A stretch of DNA of 64,000 nucleotides from Aminobacter ciceronei (GTDB taxonomy: Bacteria; Pseudomonadota; Alphaproteobacteria; Rhizobiales; Rhizobiaceae), in contig NZ_JACJHY010000003.1 of the NCBI RefSeq assembly GCF_014138625.1, positions 248,001 through 312,000 on the forward strand, given 5' to 3'. Below are positions 13,073-23,079 of this stretch, in pieces. Position 1 is the first letter of the stretch; each line of letters starts with the position of its first letter. A program made the translations under genes and the position numbers. Below the pieces are notes generated by a model that worked only from the letters and a program-made list of their open reading frames with translations, did no database searches and had not been told where the DNA came from.

Positions 13073-13642
13073 TCAACCGACACGGAGCGGCTTCAGCGCT
13101 TCGCTCCAGCGGAACAGTTCGTTGAGCATCGTCTTGGCGCTGTCGTCGATCAGCGCGTTCGACTTGAACTCGCCATCCTCGGCGAGGTGCTGGGTGAAAG
13201 CGGGGATGGCGATCGCCTCGGGGATCGGCATGATCTTCAGCGTCGTCAAAAGCATCTTTTCCGACTGCACGGCGCGCAGGCCGGCAGAGACGCCGCCATA
13301 GCTCAGGAAACCGGCCGGCTTGTAGTTCCACTCGCGCGCCAGATAGTTGACGGCGTTCACCAGCGCAGGCGCGGCGAAGAAATTGTACTCCGGCGTCACG
13401 AACACGAAGGCGTCGCCGGCCTTGATCGCCTCGGACCACTTCTTCGTATGCTCGTTCTCGTACTGACCGAGCCTTGGGTGTCTGGGCTCGTCGAAGATCG
13501 GCAGGCCGAAGGCCTCGATGTCGGTGATGACGGGTTCGAATTTGCCATGCTCGCGCGCATAGGCATCGAGCCAGCGGGCGAAAACGGGTCCGACGCGGCC
13601 GGGGCGGGTGCTGGCCACGACGATATTGAGCTGGTGTTTCAA
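13073..13642 (-). CDS. NADPH-dependent FMN reductase family protein
   Basis: This 189-aa flavodoxin-fold oxidoreductase shows the FMN phosphate loop STRPGRVG near residue 10, the flavin-ring loop TPEYNFFAAPALVNAVNYL and the GGVSAGLRAV segment typical of the NADPH-dependent FMN/azo-reductase family. I place the start at a TTG (13642, reading LKHQLNIVVAS), because AAGGA lies about 8 bases upstream and the longer open frame to 13729 encodes no conserved sequence. It is divergent from the P450 gene, with a 183-bp shared upstream region, so it could supply reducing power to it; that is only a guess. Confidence 0.88.
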   Translation of the reverse strand: MKHQLNIVVASTRPGRVGPVFARWLDAYAREHGKFEPVITDIEAFGLPIFDEPRHPRLGQYENEHTKKWSEAIKAGDAFVFVTPEYNFFAAPALVNAVNYLAREWNYKPAGFLSYGGVSAGLRAVQSEKMLLTTLKIMPIPEAIAIPAFTQHLAEDGEFKSNALIDDSAKTMLNELFRWSEALKPLRVG

Positions 13643-13825
13643 GATTTCAGTCCTTGGCAGGTAAGGGGCGGTATCAAAAGGTGACTGGCGGGAAATAGTC
13701 GCTTGGACCCCGCCATGGCAAGAAGGCACCTCGAGGTAACCCGGTCACATCTCGGTCATCGTCCCGTTCCGCCGCATGGACGTGCCCACTCTCCATGCCT
13801 ACATTCCACGGATGAGGCACATTTG

Positions 13826-15196
13826 ATGGACACAAGACCCGAACCCTTCGTCCCGCCCGCGCCGACGCCGCGCAACACGCCGCCGTCGACGCTGGAGATG
13901 ATGCGCATCGTCTATCGCAATCCGCTCGAGCTGTGGGGCGAGCCGTCCTACAACGAGCCCTGGATCTCGGTGAACGGCGTCGGCGGTCCGCTGGTCATCG
14001 CCAACGATCCCGGGCTCATCCGTCACGTGCTGGTCGACAACGCCAGAAACTACAAGATGGCGACCGTGCGCCAGATGATCCTGCGACCGATCCTGCGCGA
14101 TGGTCTGCTTACCGCCGAGGGCGACGTCTGGAAGCGTTCCCGCAAGGCTATGGCCCCGGTCTTTACCCCGCGCCACATTTTTGGTTTCGCCCAGCCGATG
14201 CTCGCCCGCACCCTCGACTTCGTCAAACGTTACGAGGACGCCTCAGGCACCGTCGATGTTGCCCACGACATGACCATGCTGACCTACGAGATTCTGGCCG
14301 AGACGCTGTTTTCGGGCGAGATCGCGGGCGAGGCCGGCAGCTTCGCCCACGAGATCGACCGGCTGTTCGAGACCATGGGTCGCGTCGACCCGCTCGACCT
14401 GTTGCGCGCGCCCGAATGGCTGCCGCGCCTCACCCGCATCCGCGGGCGCAAGACCATGGCCTATTTCCGCAAGATCGTCACCGACACGGTGGCGATGCGC
14501 AGCGACAAGCTGGTGCGTGACGCAGCCGGCGCGCCCGAGGATTTCCTGACCCTGCTCTTGCGTGCCGAAGGCCCCGATGGCCTGTCGCGCCAGGAGATCG
14601 AAGACAACATCATCACCTTCATCGGTGCCGGCCACGAGACCACGGCCCGCGCGCTCGGTTGGACCATCTACTGCCTCGCCGAGGCGACCTGGGAGCGCGA
14701 CCGCATCGAGCAGGAAATCGACGCAGTGCTGGCGCGCGAGCCCGATCCTGTGAGATGGCTCGACGCCATGCCGCTCACCCGCGCCGCTTTCGAAGAGGCC
14801 TTGCGCCTCTACCCGCCGGCGCCGTCGATCAACCGCGAGCCGATCGCCGAGGACGAATACAAGGGCTTCAAGATCCCGCGCAAGGCGCAAGTGCTGGTCA
14901 TGCCCTGGACGGTCCACCGCCACCGCAAGCTCTGGGACAAGCCGGACGCGTTTCTGCCTGAGCGTTTCCATCCCGAAAACCGCGACAGGATCGACCGCTA
15001 CCAGTATTTGCCCTTCGGCGCCGGTCCGCGTGTCTGCATCGGTATGAGTTTCGCCATGCAGGAAGCCATCATCGCGCTCGCCATCCTGCTCTCCCGCTTC
15101 CGCTTCGACACAACTGACGAAACCAGGCCCTGGCCGGTGCAGAAGCTGACCACCCAGCCGCAAGGCGGCCTGCCGATGCGGGTGACGCGGCGGTGA
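13826..15196 (+). CDS. Cytochrome P450
   Basis: This 456-aa soluble monooxygenase has the I-helix oxygen-activation motif GAGHETTAR, the K-helix ExxR in EEALRLYPP, a PERF-type segment LPERFHPEN and the heme-binding loop FGAGPRVCIGM with Cys404 as axial ligand. No N-terminal membrane anchor is seen. The ATG at 13826 gives the expected length; the frame is open further upstream, but that sequence is not P450-like. No dedicated ferredoxin gene lies beside it. The closest redox partner candidate is the divergent FMN reductase. The substrate cannot be told from sequence; the overall look is that of the CYP102/CYP4-like bacterial fatty-acid or alkane group. Confidence 0.93.
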   Translation: MDTRPEPFVPPAPTPRNTPPSTLEMMRIVYRNPLELWGEPSYNEPWISVNGVGGPLVIANDPGLIRHVLVDNARNYKMATVRQMILRPILRDGLLTAEGDVWKRSRKAMAPVFTPRHIFGFAQPMLARTLDFVKRYEDASGTVDVAHDMTMLTYEILAETLFSGEIAGEAGSFAHEIDRLFETMGRVDPLDLLRAPEWLPRLTRIRGRKTMAYFRKIVTDTVAMRSDKLVRDAAGAPEDFLTLLLRAEGPDGLSRQEIEDNIITFIGAGHETTARALGWTIYCLAEATWERDRIEQEIDAVLAREPDPVRWLDAMPLTRAAFEEALRLYPPAPSINREPIAEDEYKGFKIPRKAQVLVMPWTVHRHRKLWDKPDAFLPERFHPENRDRIDRYQYLPFGAGPRVCIGMSFAMQEAIIALAILLSRFRFDTTDETRPWPVQKLTTQPQGGLPMRVTRR

Positions 15197-15203
15197 CAGC
15201 ATC

Positions 15204-15300
15204 TTTCTCCCCGTTTGAGGAGGGGCGGCGCGACGCTCGGCAGAGCCATGTCAGTGTCGCTCGACGCCGCCTTCCCACAAAGAGAGGACGGGGAATCCGG
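15204..15300. repeat. Degenerate member of intergenic mosaic repeat family
   Basis: The gap between the P450 and acylphosphatase genes holds TTCTCCCCGTTTGAGGAGG, a short stem-loop related to the TTCTCCCCGTTCACGGGG module at 57322 and 59681. A second related piece, CTCCCCCTGTCGAGGGGG, lies at 15630-15652 after the acylphosphatase gene. Confidence 0.45.
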
Positions 15301-15321
15301 GAGCACCACATGGAGGCTGAC

Positions 15322-15600
15322 ATGAACGACAGCGCCGTCCTCGTCCGCATATCAGGCCGCGTCCAGGGCGTCAGTTTCCGCATCTGGACGCAGCGCGAGG
15401 CCCGTCGCCTCGGCCTGAACGGCTGGGTCCGCAATGAGCGAGACGGCTCCGTCAGCGCCTTGATCTCGGGTCCTGAAGAGGCAGTAACCTCGATGCTGGA
15501 TGCGTTTTGGCAAGGGCCGCCCGGCTGTGAAGTCCGCAGCGTGGTTCAGGAAACGGCCAGTCCTGCCGACGCTTCCGCCGGCTTCAACATCACCGCTTGA
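15322..15600 (+). CDS. acyP: Acylphosphatase
   Basis: This 92-aa enzyme hydrolyses acyl phosphates. The family signature is clear: RISGRVQGVSFRIWTQREA at about residues 9-27, with the catalytic Arg in the phosphate loop, and GWVRNERDGSVSALISG with the catalytic Asn of the second motif. The position usually occupied by Tyr in the phosphate loop (GVxYR) is Ser-Phe-Arg here. The ATG at 15322 is chosen over 15310 because GGAGG lies 6 bases before it. It is flanked by repeats and is probably monocistronic. Confidence 0.93.
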   Translation: MNDSAVLVRISGRVQGVSFRIWTQREARRLGLNGWVRNERDGSVSALISGPEEAVTSMLDAFWQGPPGCEVRSVVQETASPADASAGFNITA

Positions 15601-15709
15601 CCAACGCAACCGCGCCGACTGGCGCTTCCTCTCCCCCTGTCGAGGGGGAAAGTGGTACGCACAGCGGGTGGTGCTTAGGGGCGGCTGTTCAGCGTACTGC
15701 TCGCCAACA

Positions 15710-15940
15710 TCACGCCTTCACGAAAGGCTCGACAGTGCCCTTGAGCTTGATGGTGATCGGCTCGCCGAAGCGGTCCTTGGACTTGCCGGCCGGCACACGG
15801 ATCCAGCCTTCGCTGACGCAATACTCGCTGACGTCCTGGCGCTCTTTGCCGTTGAACATGATGCCGACGCCAGCCTCCAGCGCCTCTGCGTTGAAAAAGG
15901 GACTGCGCGGGTCGTTGCTCAGGCGGTCGGGCAGGGACAT
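15710..15940 (-). CDS. DUF3297 family protein
   Basis: This 76-aa protein has the pattern LPDRLSNDPRSPFFNAE, GIMFNGKERQDVSEYCVSEGWIRVPAGKS and an ending in TIKLKGTVEPF, which is the complete DUF3297 domain found widely in proteobacteria. The function of this family is unknown. The second of two in-frame ATGs (15940) is preferred because GGAG lies 6 bases before it; the first (15946) overlaps that site. It stands alone between a repeat-bearing gap and yraN. Confidence 0.87.
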   Translation of the reverse strand: MSLPDRLSNDPRSPFFNAEALEAGVGIMFNGKERQDVSEYCVSEGWIRVPAGKSKDRFGEPITIKLKGTVEPFVKA

Positions 15941-16061
15941 TGCCATCTCCAGTAACTAGGGCGCCCCCTGGGCGCGAACCTCGATTGCCCGCATCGCGAG
16001 CTTTGCGAGGCCTGTTAAGGGCAATGGCGGCAGGCGTAAAGAGCCAACGGCTGCTCGAAGC

Positions 16062-16425
16062 TCAGTTCCGCCCCTGGAAGGCGTTCTCGACATGCACCGG
16101 CCAACGACGCGGCAGCACCGCCACCATGTCGAAACGCACCGAAAGCTTGCCATAGTCGGGCTGTCGCGCGAGCCACAAATCGGCAGCGCCCTCGATGCGC
16201 CGTTCTGACCCATAGGCGACGGCCTCCATCGCCTCGACCAGCGTTCTACGCGCCTTCACCTCGACGATCAGCACCAGGTCGCCGCGCCGCGCGATCAAGT
16301 CGATCTCGCCGAGCTTGGTCTTGTAGCGGCGAGCGACGATCCGATAGCCCTTGAGCATCAGCGCAAGCGCGGCCAGCCATTCGCCGCGATGGCCGCGGCC
16401 CAGTGCCTTCTGCCGGGTGCGCCGG

Positions 16426-16433
<8 letters not shown>
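16062..16433 (-). CDS. yraN: YraN (UPF0102) family protein
   Basis: This 123-aa protein of the YraN/UPF0102 family resembles Holliday-junction resolvase-like nucleases. The core is [22 protein letters not shown], with the Asp and the ExK motif expected for a PD-(D/E)xK fold. The start codon is GTG at 16433, overlapping the end of rsmI by 8 bp. The rsmI-yraN order is conserved in many proteobacteria, and the overlap implies co-translation. No experimental activity is firmly tied to the family. Confidence 0.92.
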
Positions 16434-17325
<892 letters not shown>

Positions 17326-17541
17326 GCCGCCTCGCTTTCACCTTCTCCTTGGCATGGTCCGGTCCGGCTTGCAAAAGGATGTGATCGATTCTGCCATGGC
17401 TTTGCCACAGTGCGGGAAGCAAATCGCCGCCGCGGATCGGAACAGAGCGATTCGTGAACAGAGGCAATCGTACCGGCCATGCCCCATCGTTTCGACGCCT
17501 TCATCTCCCGCCTCGACGCCGCCACCAAGGCGGCTCCACCC

Positions 17542-17979
17542 TCACGCCTTGTAGGCGACCAGCACCGCACCCGCCGCGATCAGCGCGACGCCGAGCCAGT
17601 TCGCCGTGCCAAGTCGCTCGCCAAGGAAAATGACGCCAAACACCGCGACAAGAACGACGCTTAGCTTGTCGATCGGCGCCACCTGCGCCGCGTTTCCGAG
17701 CTTCAGCGCGCGGAAGTAGCACAACCACGACGCCCCCGTGGCCAGCCCGGAAAGCACGAGGAACAGATAGGTCTTGCTCGAAATCTCGCCGAGCGGCTGG
17801 AACTGCCCGGTGGCGGCAATGATTGCGCCGAGCACCAGAAGGATCACCACAGTCCTGATCAGCGTCGCGAAGTCGGAATTGATGTTCTCGATGCCGACCT
17901 TGGCGAATATCGCCGTCAGCGCCGCGAAAGTGGCTGAGAGAATGGCCCAGAACTGCCAGGAATCTAGGGCTGAATTCAT
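17542..17979 (-). CDS. EamA/DMT-family half-size membrane transporter
   Basis: This 145-aa protein has about five hydrophobic helices, matching one EamA repeat rather than the usual two. It ends with LSVVLVAVFGVIFLGERLGTANWLGVALIAAGAVL, which is characteristic of drug/metabolite transporters. Half-size members probably work as dimers. A GGAG lies ahead of the ATG at 17979. It stands alone, divergent from a GNAT gene. The substrate is unknown. Confidence 0.85.
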   Translation of the reverse strand: MNSALDSWQFWAILSATFAALTAIFAKVGIENINSDFATLIRTVVILLVLGAIIAATGQFQPLGEISSKTYLFLVLSGLATGASWLCYFRALKLGNAAQVAPIDKLSVVLVAVFGVIFLGERLGTANWLGVALIAAGAVLVAYKA

Positions 17980-18071
17980 GTTGGCTCCGTTGTTCTGATC
18001 TCTTGGCTGCTGGATCGTTGCTTGCCCATGCTGTACCGGACGCCTGAAAATTTCGAAATCGGGCTGATACC

Positions 18072-18545
18072 ATGGCGACGCACAAGACCTATTCCATCTC
18101 CGATCTTCGCGACAGGCCGGATTTCGCTGATGACGTCGCCGACCGCATCTGGAACGCCTGGTGGCGTCAGGACGGCCACGAACGCGCCTTTATCAGGGGC
18201 CTCGTCGACGAGAATTTTGCCTCGACCGGCCTGCCGCAGGCGTTCGTCGCCCATGACGGCGACACCTTTCTCGGCACCGCTCACCTGATCGACAACGATC
18301 TCGAATCGCGGCCGCAATATTCGCCCTGGGTGGCCGCCGTCTGGGTCGACGAAACCGCCAGGAGGTCCGGCATCGGCGCGGCTCTTGTCCAGGCCGGGGC
18401 GGACGCGGCGTTCGGGCAGGGTTTCGACACCGCCTATCTCTGCGCCAAACCTGCCGTCTCCGCCTTCTACGAGCGCCTCGGCTGGCAGCGCATCGAGGAA
18501 GATGTCGAGGGGCTCAACGTTTTTTCGATGAAGCGTGGTGCCTGA
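18072..18545 (+). CDS. GNAT family N-acetyltransferase
   Basis: This 157-aa protein carries a Gcn5-related acetyltransferase fold: the VAAVWVDETARRSGIGAALV segment contains the acetyl-CoA loop (RxxGIG), followed by DTAYLCAKPAVSAFYERLGWQ, the typical C-terminal beta-bulge and YxxxGF-like motif. The substrate cannot be predicted. It converges on the phosphatase gene with 6 bp between the stop codons. Confidence 0.88.
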   Translation: MATHKTYSISDLRDRPDFADDVADRIWNAWWRQDGHERAFIRGLVDENFASTGLPQAFVAHDGDTFLGTAHLIDNDLESRPQYSPWVAAVWVDETARRSGIGAALVQAGADAAFGQGFDTAYLCAKPAVSAFYERLGWQRIEEDVEGLNVFSMKRGA

Positions 18546-18551
18546 TCGGCC

Positions 18552-18872
18552 TTAGCGCAGGTGCCCCGGCACCCGCTCTTCCAGCAGCGTCACCAGTGCC
18601 GGGTCCATGAAAGCGTAGTCTTCGGGAATATCGAGGCAGACGACGCGCGCCTTCAGCGACCTGCGGAATTTCTTCTGTAGCTTGGTGCGGTGGGCCTTTT
18701 CCATCACGAAGATGATGTCGGCCCACACCACCAGTTCCGCTGTCAGCGGGTTCTCGGCATCGTGGTTTGTGCCAGCCGAGTCGACTTCTATGTCGCGCCG
18801 GGCGGCAAACACCTGCTCGGCCGTCGGGCTGCGCAACCTGTTCTGGCTGCAGACGAAGAGCACGTTCTTCAT
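18552..18872 (-). CDS. Low-molecular-weight protein tyrosine phosphatase-like protein
   Basis: This 106-aa protein starts with VLFVCSQNRLRSPTAEQVF, which contains the CX5RS phosphate-binding loop (Cys8, Arg14, Ser15). Later it has AGTNHDAENPLT and a Asp-Ile-Pro-Glu-Asp-Tyr segment that could provide the general acid. At about 106 aa it is shorter than classical LMW-PTPs (about 150 aa) and belongs to a short LMW-PTP-like group. It starts 12 bp after hemW and is the last gene of the rph-led operon. Confidence 0.87.
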   Translation of the reverse strand: MKNVLFVCSQNRLRSPTAEQVFAARRDIEVDSAGTNHDAENPLTAELVVWADIIFVMEKAHRTKLQKKFRRSLKARVVCLDIPEDYAFMDPALVTLLEERVPGHLR

Positions 18873-18884
18873 CGCAGTCCCCGC

Positions 18885-20051
18885 CTACCGCGCCAGGTCG
18901 GCCACGACGGCGTCCAGCACGATCATGCCCTCAGGCGTCGCGCGCAAGCGCGAATTGCCGATCGGTGCCACCAGCCCTTCGCCCTGCAGGATCGACAACC
19001 GTGCCGAAGACAGCGACTTGCCGGATAACTGCTCGTAGCGGGCGAGGTCGATGCCCTCGACCAGCCTGAGGCCCATCAGCAGGAACTCGTCGGCCTCTTC
19101 CGAGCGTGTCAGCGTCTCGCCGCCGACCACGCCATGGCCACGTTGCTCGACCAGTTCGACCCAGCGTTCCGGCAGCTTCTCGGCGATGGTGACGATGCGC
19201 GTGCCGTCCTCCAGGAAGCGGCCATGGGCACCGGGGCCGACGCCGACATATTCGCCGTAGCGCCAGTAGGTCAGATTGTGCCGGCTCTCGGCGCCCGGTT
19301 TGGCGTGGTTGGAGATTTCATAGGCCGGCAGGCCATGCGCCGCCGTTACGTCCTGGGTGATGGCGTAGAGCTCCGCCGCGTGCTCGCCGTCGGGGATCTC
19401 GAACTTGCCGGCATTGTAGAGCTGGAAGAAGCGCGTGCCTTCTTCGATTGTCAGCTGGTACAGCGACAGATGGTCGACGGCATAACCGATCGCCTGCTTC
19501 AGCTCCGCCGCCCAGGCATCCGGCTTCTGGCCGGGTCGGGCATAGATCAGGTCGAAGGACAGGCGCGGAAAAATCTCGCGTGCCAGTCCGATCGCATGCA
19601 GCGCCTCCTCGACATTGTGCAGCCGCCCGAGGAAGCGCAAATCCTGGTCGTTCAGCGCCTGCACGCCAAGCGAGAGCCGGTTGACCCCGGCAGCGCGATA
19701 GCCGCGGAAGCGCTCGGCTTCCACCGACGACGGGTTCGCCTCGAGCGTGATTTCAGCACTATCTGCGATCGTCCAGTTGGCAGCGATCGCCTCCAGCACG
19801 GCGCCGACCGTCTCGGGCCGCATCAGCGACGGCGTACCGCCGCCGAGAAACACGCTCGTCACCTCGCGCGGCCCGGTGCGGGCGCGCATGTTTGCTAGTT
19901 CCGTCGAAAAGGCGCGGGCAAAGCGCTCCTGGTCCACCGGCTGGTGGCGGACATGGCTGTTGAAGTCGCAATAAGGGCATTTGGCCGCGCAGAACGGCCA
20001 GTGCACATAGACGCCGAAGCCGGGGTCGCGGCTGAGCGACGCAAATGCCAT
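18885..20051 (-). CDS. hemW: Radical SAM heme chaperone HemW
   Basis: This 388-aa radical SAM protein is of the HemN-like family, now regarded as a heme chaperone rather than coproporphyrinogen dehydrogenase. The [4Fe-4S] motif is CAAKCPYCDF near residue 22, followed by FLGGGTPSLM and SLGVQALND. The C-terminal part matches the HemN_C winged helix. The chosen ATG (20051) shares a base with the rdgB stop codon (TGATG), arguing for this start rather than an upstream one and for translational coupling. Earlier databases would label it hemN. Confidence 0.94.
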   Translation of the reverse strand: MAFASLSRDPGFGVYVHWPFCAAKCPYCDFNSHVRHQPVDQERFARAFSTELANMRARTGPREVTSVFLGGGTPSLMRPETVGAVLEAIAANWTIADSAEITLEANPSSVEAERFRGYRAAGVNRLSLGVQALNDQDLRFLGRLHNVEEALHAIGLAREIFPRLSFDLIYARPGQKPDAWAAELKQAIGYAVDHLSLYQLTIEEGTRFFQLYNAGKFEIPDGEHAAELYAITQDVTAAHGLPAYEISNHAKPGAESRHNLTYWRYGEYVGVGPGAHGRFLEDGTRIVTIAEKLPERWVELVEQRGHGVVGGETLTRSEEADEFLLMGLRLVEGIDLARYEQLSGKSLSSARLSILQGEGLVAPIGNSRLRATPEGMIVLDAVVADLAR

Positions 20052-20698
20052 CAGGCCGAACCGAGCATGGCACGGGCGAACTTCTGGAAGGCGCGGGCCC
20101 GGTGCGACAGTGCGTCGGCCTGGCCCGGCTTCCAGCCGTGCTTTTCGTCGGCGCTCATCTCGCCGAAGGTCTTGTCGAAGCCCTTGGGCAGGAATACCGG
20201 GTCGTAGCCAAAGCCTTTTTCGCCGCGCGGCGGCCAGACGAGATTGCCCTCGGCTTCGCCACGGAAATACTCGGCGTGTCCGTCCGGCCATGCCAGGCAG
20301 ATGACGGCAACGAAGCGGCCGGTGCGCTGCGCGACGGCCTTGGCACCGCGCTCCTGCAGGGCGTCCTCGGTGCGCTGCATTGCCATGGCAAAGTCGCGCG
20401 TGCCATCCGGCTTTTCGGCCCAGTTGGCGGTGTAGACACCGGGTGCGCCGTCGAGCGCGTCGACCACCAGCCCTGAATCGTCAGACATGGCCGGCAGGCC
20501 GGTCGCGGTCGCCGCGGCCAGCGCCTTGATGTAGGCGTTTTCCTCGAAGGTCGTGCCAGTCTCGTCGGGTTCGGGCAGGCCGTATTCCTTGGCCGACTTG
20601 GCCCCGATGCCGAACGGCGCCATCAGGTTGGCGAATTCGCGCAGTTTGCCGGCATTGTGGCTGGCGATCACGATCTCATTGTCGGCAAGCTTGCGCAT
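20051..20698 (-). CDS. rdgB: XTP/dITP diphosphatase (RdgB/HAM1)
   Basis: This 215-aa house-cleaning enzyme hydrolyses non-canonical purine triphosphates such as dITP and XTP. Motifs: [14 protein letters not shown] near residue 12, [32 protein letters not shown], and [10 protein letters not shown] with ALSHRARAF near the C-terminus. The start at 20698 overlaps the stop codon of the VOC gene as TGATG; an ATG four codons upstream (20710) is possible. It sits in the order rph, VOC, rdgB, hemW, and rph-rdgB linkage is common. Confidence 0.95.
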   Translation of the reverse strand: MRKLADNEIVIASHNAGKLREFANLMAPFGIGAKSAKEYGLPEPDETGTTFEENAYIKALAAATATGLPAMSDDSGLVVDALDGAPGVYTANWAEKPDGTRDFAMAMQRTEDALQERGAKAVAQRTGRFVAVICLAWPDGHAEYFRGEAEGNLVWPPRGEKGFGYDPVFLPKGFDKTFGEMSADEKHGWKPGQADALSHRARAFQKFARAMLGSA

Positions 20699-21108
20699 CA
20701 AAGGCCCCATAGTTTCGGCTCGGCGATCTCGAGCGAATTGCCACTGGGATCGCGGAAATAGATGGAACGGCCGCCATTGGGCCATTCGAAATCGGCTTCG
20801 ATGGCTATACCCTCGCCTTCGAGCCGCGTCTTCCAGTCCTCGACTTCTTCGGCCGTGCCGGCAAAGCACAGATGCCCCGGGCCTGACGTACCATGCGGCG
20901 GCACCGGCAGCCTGGCATCGGGCTTCGGTGGCTGCCGCGTCGCCTCGGCGTAAAAGAGCAGAAGCACGCCCTGGCCGCAGCGGAAGAACACATGCCGCCC
21001 CGGCACCTTGGCGATCCGCTCCAGTCCCATCACCTCGCCGTAGAAGTTTTCTGCGGCATCGAGGTCGGTGACATAGAGCGCGGATTCGAGGATCGCCGAG
21101 GGCTGCAT
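20698..21108 (-). CDS. VOC family (glyoxalase/bleomycin-resistance fold) protein
   Basis: This 136-aa protein has the two beta-alpha-beta-beta-beta modules of the vicinal oxygen chelate superfamily: [20 protein letters not shown] at the start, and GHLCFAG and [17 protein letters not shown] at the end, the latter carrying the typical Glu metal ligand. The specific reaction is unknown. It starts 10 bp after rph and is embedded between rph and rdgB, which hints at a housekeeping role. Confidence 0.87.
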   Translation of the reverse strand: MQPSAILESALYVTDLDAAENFYGEVMGLERIAKVPGRHVFFRCGQGVLLLFYAEATRQPPKPDARLPVPPHGTSGPGHLCFAGTAEEVEDWKTRLEGEGIAIEADFEWPNGGRSIYFRDPSGNSLEIAEPKLWGL

Positions 21109-21118
21109 GGCGAGAGCC

Positions 21119-21835
21119 TCAGCCCACCGCCATCTTCTGCAGGTCGACCAGACGCGCAATGCCCTTGCGGGCGAGGCCCATCAGCTGCAGGAACTCTTCC
21201 TCCGAGAACGGCGTACCTTCGGCGGTGCCCTGGATCTCGACGATGCCGCCCTTGCCGGTCATGACGAAATTGGCGTCGGTGCCGGCCGAGGAATCCTCGA
21301 GATAGTCGAGGTCGATGACCGGCTGCCCATCATGGATACCGCAGGAGATCGCCGCGACATGGTCCTTCAGCACCTTGTCGATGCTGACCATCTGGCGCGC
21401 TTCCATCCAGCGCAGGCAATCGTACAGCGCGATCCACGCGCCGGTGATCGAGGCCGTGCGGGTGCCGCCATCGGCCTGGATGACGTCGCAGTCGACGGTG
21501 ATCTGGCGCTCGCCGAGCGCCTGCATGTCTACCACGGCCCGCAGCGAGCGGCCGATCAGGCGCTGGATTTCCAGCGTGCGGCCGCCCTGCTTGCCGGAAG
21601 AGGCTTCGCGGCGCATGCGTTCGCCGGTCGAGCGCGGCAGCATGCCGTACTCGGCCGTCACCCAGCCCTTGCCGGTGTTGCGCATCCAGCCCGGCACCTT
21701 CTCTTCAAGGCTCGCCGTGCACAGCACATGGGTGTCGCCGAACTTGACCAGGCACGAGCCTTCGGCGTGCTTGGAGATGTTGCGCTCGAAGGAGATGGCG
21801 CGCATTTCGTCGAACTGGCGTTTGGAGGGGCGCAT
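21119..21835 (-). CDS. rph: Ribonuclease PH
   Basis: This 238-aa phosphorolytic 3'-5' exoribonuclease trims tRNA 3' ends. Family segments are [40 protein letters not shown] and [19 protein letters not shown], and the length is standard. It is the first gene of a five-gene leftward operon (rph, VOC, rdgB, hemW, LMW-PTP) and is divergent from hrcA, a linkage widely conserved in rhizobia. Confidence 0.97.
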   Translation of the reverse strand: MRPSKRQFDEMRAISFERNISKHAEGSCLVKFGDTHVLCTASLEEKVPGWMRNTGKGWVTAEYGMLPRSTGERMRREASSGKQGGRTLEIQRLIGRSLRAVVDMQALGERQITVDCDVIQADGGTRTASITGAWIALYDCLRWMEARQMVSIDKVLKDHVAAISCGIHDGQPVIDLDYLEDSSAGTDANFVMTGKGGIVEIQGTAEGTPFSEEEFLQLMGLARKGIARLVDLQKMAVG

Positions 21836-21931
21836 ACGGCTACTTTCTATGGCGAAATCGGAAATTGTTGCCGGCTTGTAGCCCCATGGCCGGACCAGCG
21901 CAAAGGAAAACCGGTTCCGTGGCTGGAGCTG

Positions 21932-21959
21932 TTGTGTTCGCGGCCATGCGGTCTATATC
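21932..21959 (+). promoter_or_regulatory. Possible promoter of hrcA
   Basis: TTGTGT (21932-21937) and TATATC (21954-21959) are 16 bp apart, and the hrcA ATG follows 16 bp later, leaving a very short leader. I found no CIRCE inverted repeat (TTAGCACTC-N9-GAGTGCTAA) here. Confidence 0.35.
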
Positions 21960-21975
21960 ATTTTGGACGGAGACC

Positions 21976-23055
21976 ATGAAGCAGATGACCAAAGCGGTAC
22001 CCGATCCCACGCTGCAATCGCTCGACATGCGGTCGCGTGACATCTTCCGGCGCATCGTCGATTCCTATCTCAGGGATGGCGAGCCCGTGGGCTCGCGTAA
22101 CCTGTCACGCATGCTGCCGTCGTCGCTGTCGCCGGCGACCGTCCGCAACGTGATGAGCGATCTCGAGCAGCTCGGCCTCGTCTACGCGCCGCACATCTCC
22201 GCCGGCCGCCTGCCGACGCAAAAGGGGCTCAGGTTCTTCGTCGACGCCTTCATGGAGCTTGGCGATCTGCCTGACGACGAACGCCGGACGATCGAGGCGC
22301 AGGTCAAGGCTTCGGGCGAGGGCGCCACGCTGGAGCATATGCTGACCGAGGCGAGCCAGATGCTGTCGGGCATGTCGCGCGGCGCAGGCCTCGTCCTCGC
22401 CGCCAAGAACGAGGTCGCGCTCAAGCACATCGAGTTCATCCAACTCGAACCGACCAAGGCGCTCGCCGTGCTGGTGTCGCAGAATGGCGATGTCGAGAAC
22501 CGTGTCGTCGAGCTGCCGCTCGGCGTCACCGTTTCGCAACTGCACGAAGCGTCGAACTTCCTGAATGCCCATATTCGAGGCCGTACCCTTGCCGAGGCCC
22601 GGCTGGAGATCGCCCGTATCAAGGACGAGACCAAGGCAGCCCTCGACACGCTGTCGCAGGACCTCGTCGAAAAGGGTCTCGCCGTCTGGGCCGGCGCCGA
22701 GAGCGGCCTGCCGGCGCGCCTGATCGTGCGCGGCCGCGCCAATCTGCTCGAAAACGTCACCGCCCAGGCCGACATCGAGCTGCTCAAGCACCTGTTCGAG
22801 GACATGGAAACCCAGGACGGGCTGATCCAGTTGCTCGACCTCGCCGAGGAAGGCTCGGGCGTGCGCATCTTCATCGGCTCGGAAAACCGGCTGTTTTCGC
22901 TGTCCGGCTCGTCGCTGGTCGTCGCGCCCTATCGCGACAAGGACGCTCGCGTGGTCGGCGCGCTCGGCGTCATCGGACCGACCCGGCTCAATTATGCCCG
23001 CATCGTGCCGATGGTCGACTATACGGCGCAGCTGATTTCGCGCATGCTGAGGTGA
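21976..23055 (+). CDS. hrcA: Heat-inducible transcription repressor HrcA
   Basis: This 359-aa repressor binds CIRCE operators in front of groESL and similar genes. The N-terminal winged helix includes YLRDGEPVGSRNLSRML and SPATVRNVMSDLEQLGLV with SAGRLPTQKGLRFF. The C-terminal region has a GAF-like domain with VRIFIGSEN and a GVIGPTRLNYARIVPMVDY ending. The start at 21976 follows GGACGGAG. grpE, its usual rhizobial neighbour, is not next to it; a 65-codon gene is. Confidence 0.96.
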   Translation: MKQMTKAVPDPTLQSLDMRSRDIFRRIVDSYLRDGEPVGSRNLSRMLPSSLSPATVRNVMSDLEQLGLVYAPHISAGRLPTQKGLRFFVDAFMELGDLPDDERRTIEAQVKASGEGATLEHMLTEASQMLSGMSRGAGLVLAAKNEVALKHIEFIQLEPTKALAVLVSQNGDVENRVVELPLGVTVSQLHEASNFLNAHIRGRTLAEARLEIARIKDETKAALDTLSQDLVEKGLAVWAGAESGLPARLIVRGRANLLENVTAQADIELLKHLFEDMETQDGLIQLLDLAEEGSGVRIFIGSENRLFSLSGSSLVVAPYRDKDARVVGALGVIGPTRLNYARIVPMVDYTAQLISRMLR

Positions 23056-23079
23056 GCTGAAACTGCGGAGAACCGGACC

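Noticed and set aside
21836-21975. CIRCE element expected before hrcA
   Set aside because: No TTAGCACTC/GAGTGCTAA pair is present in the divergent rph-hrcA region.
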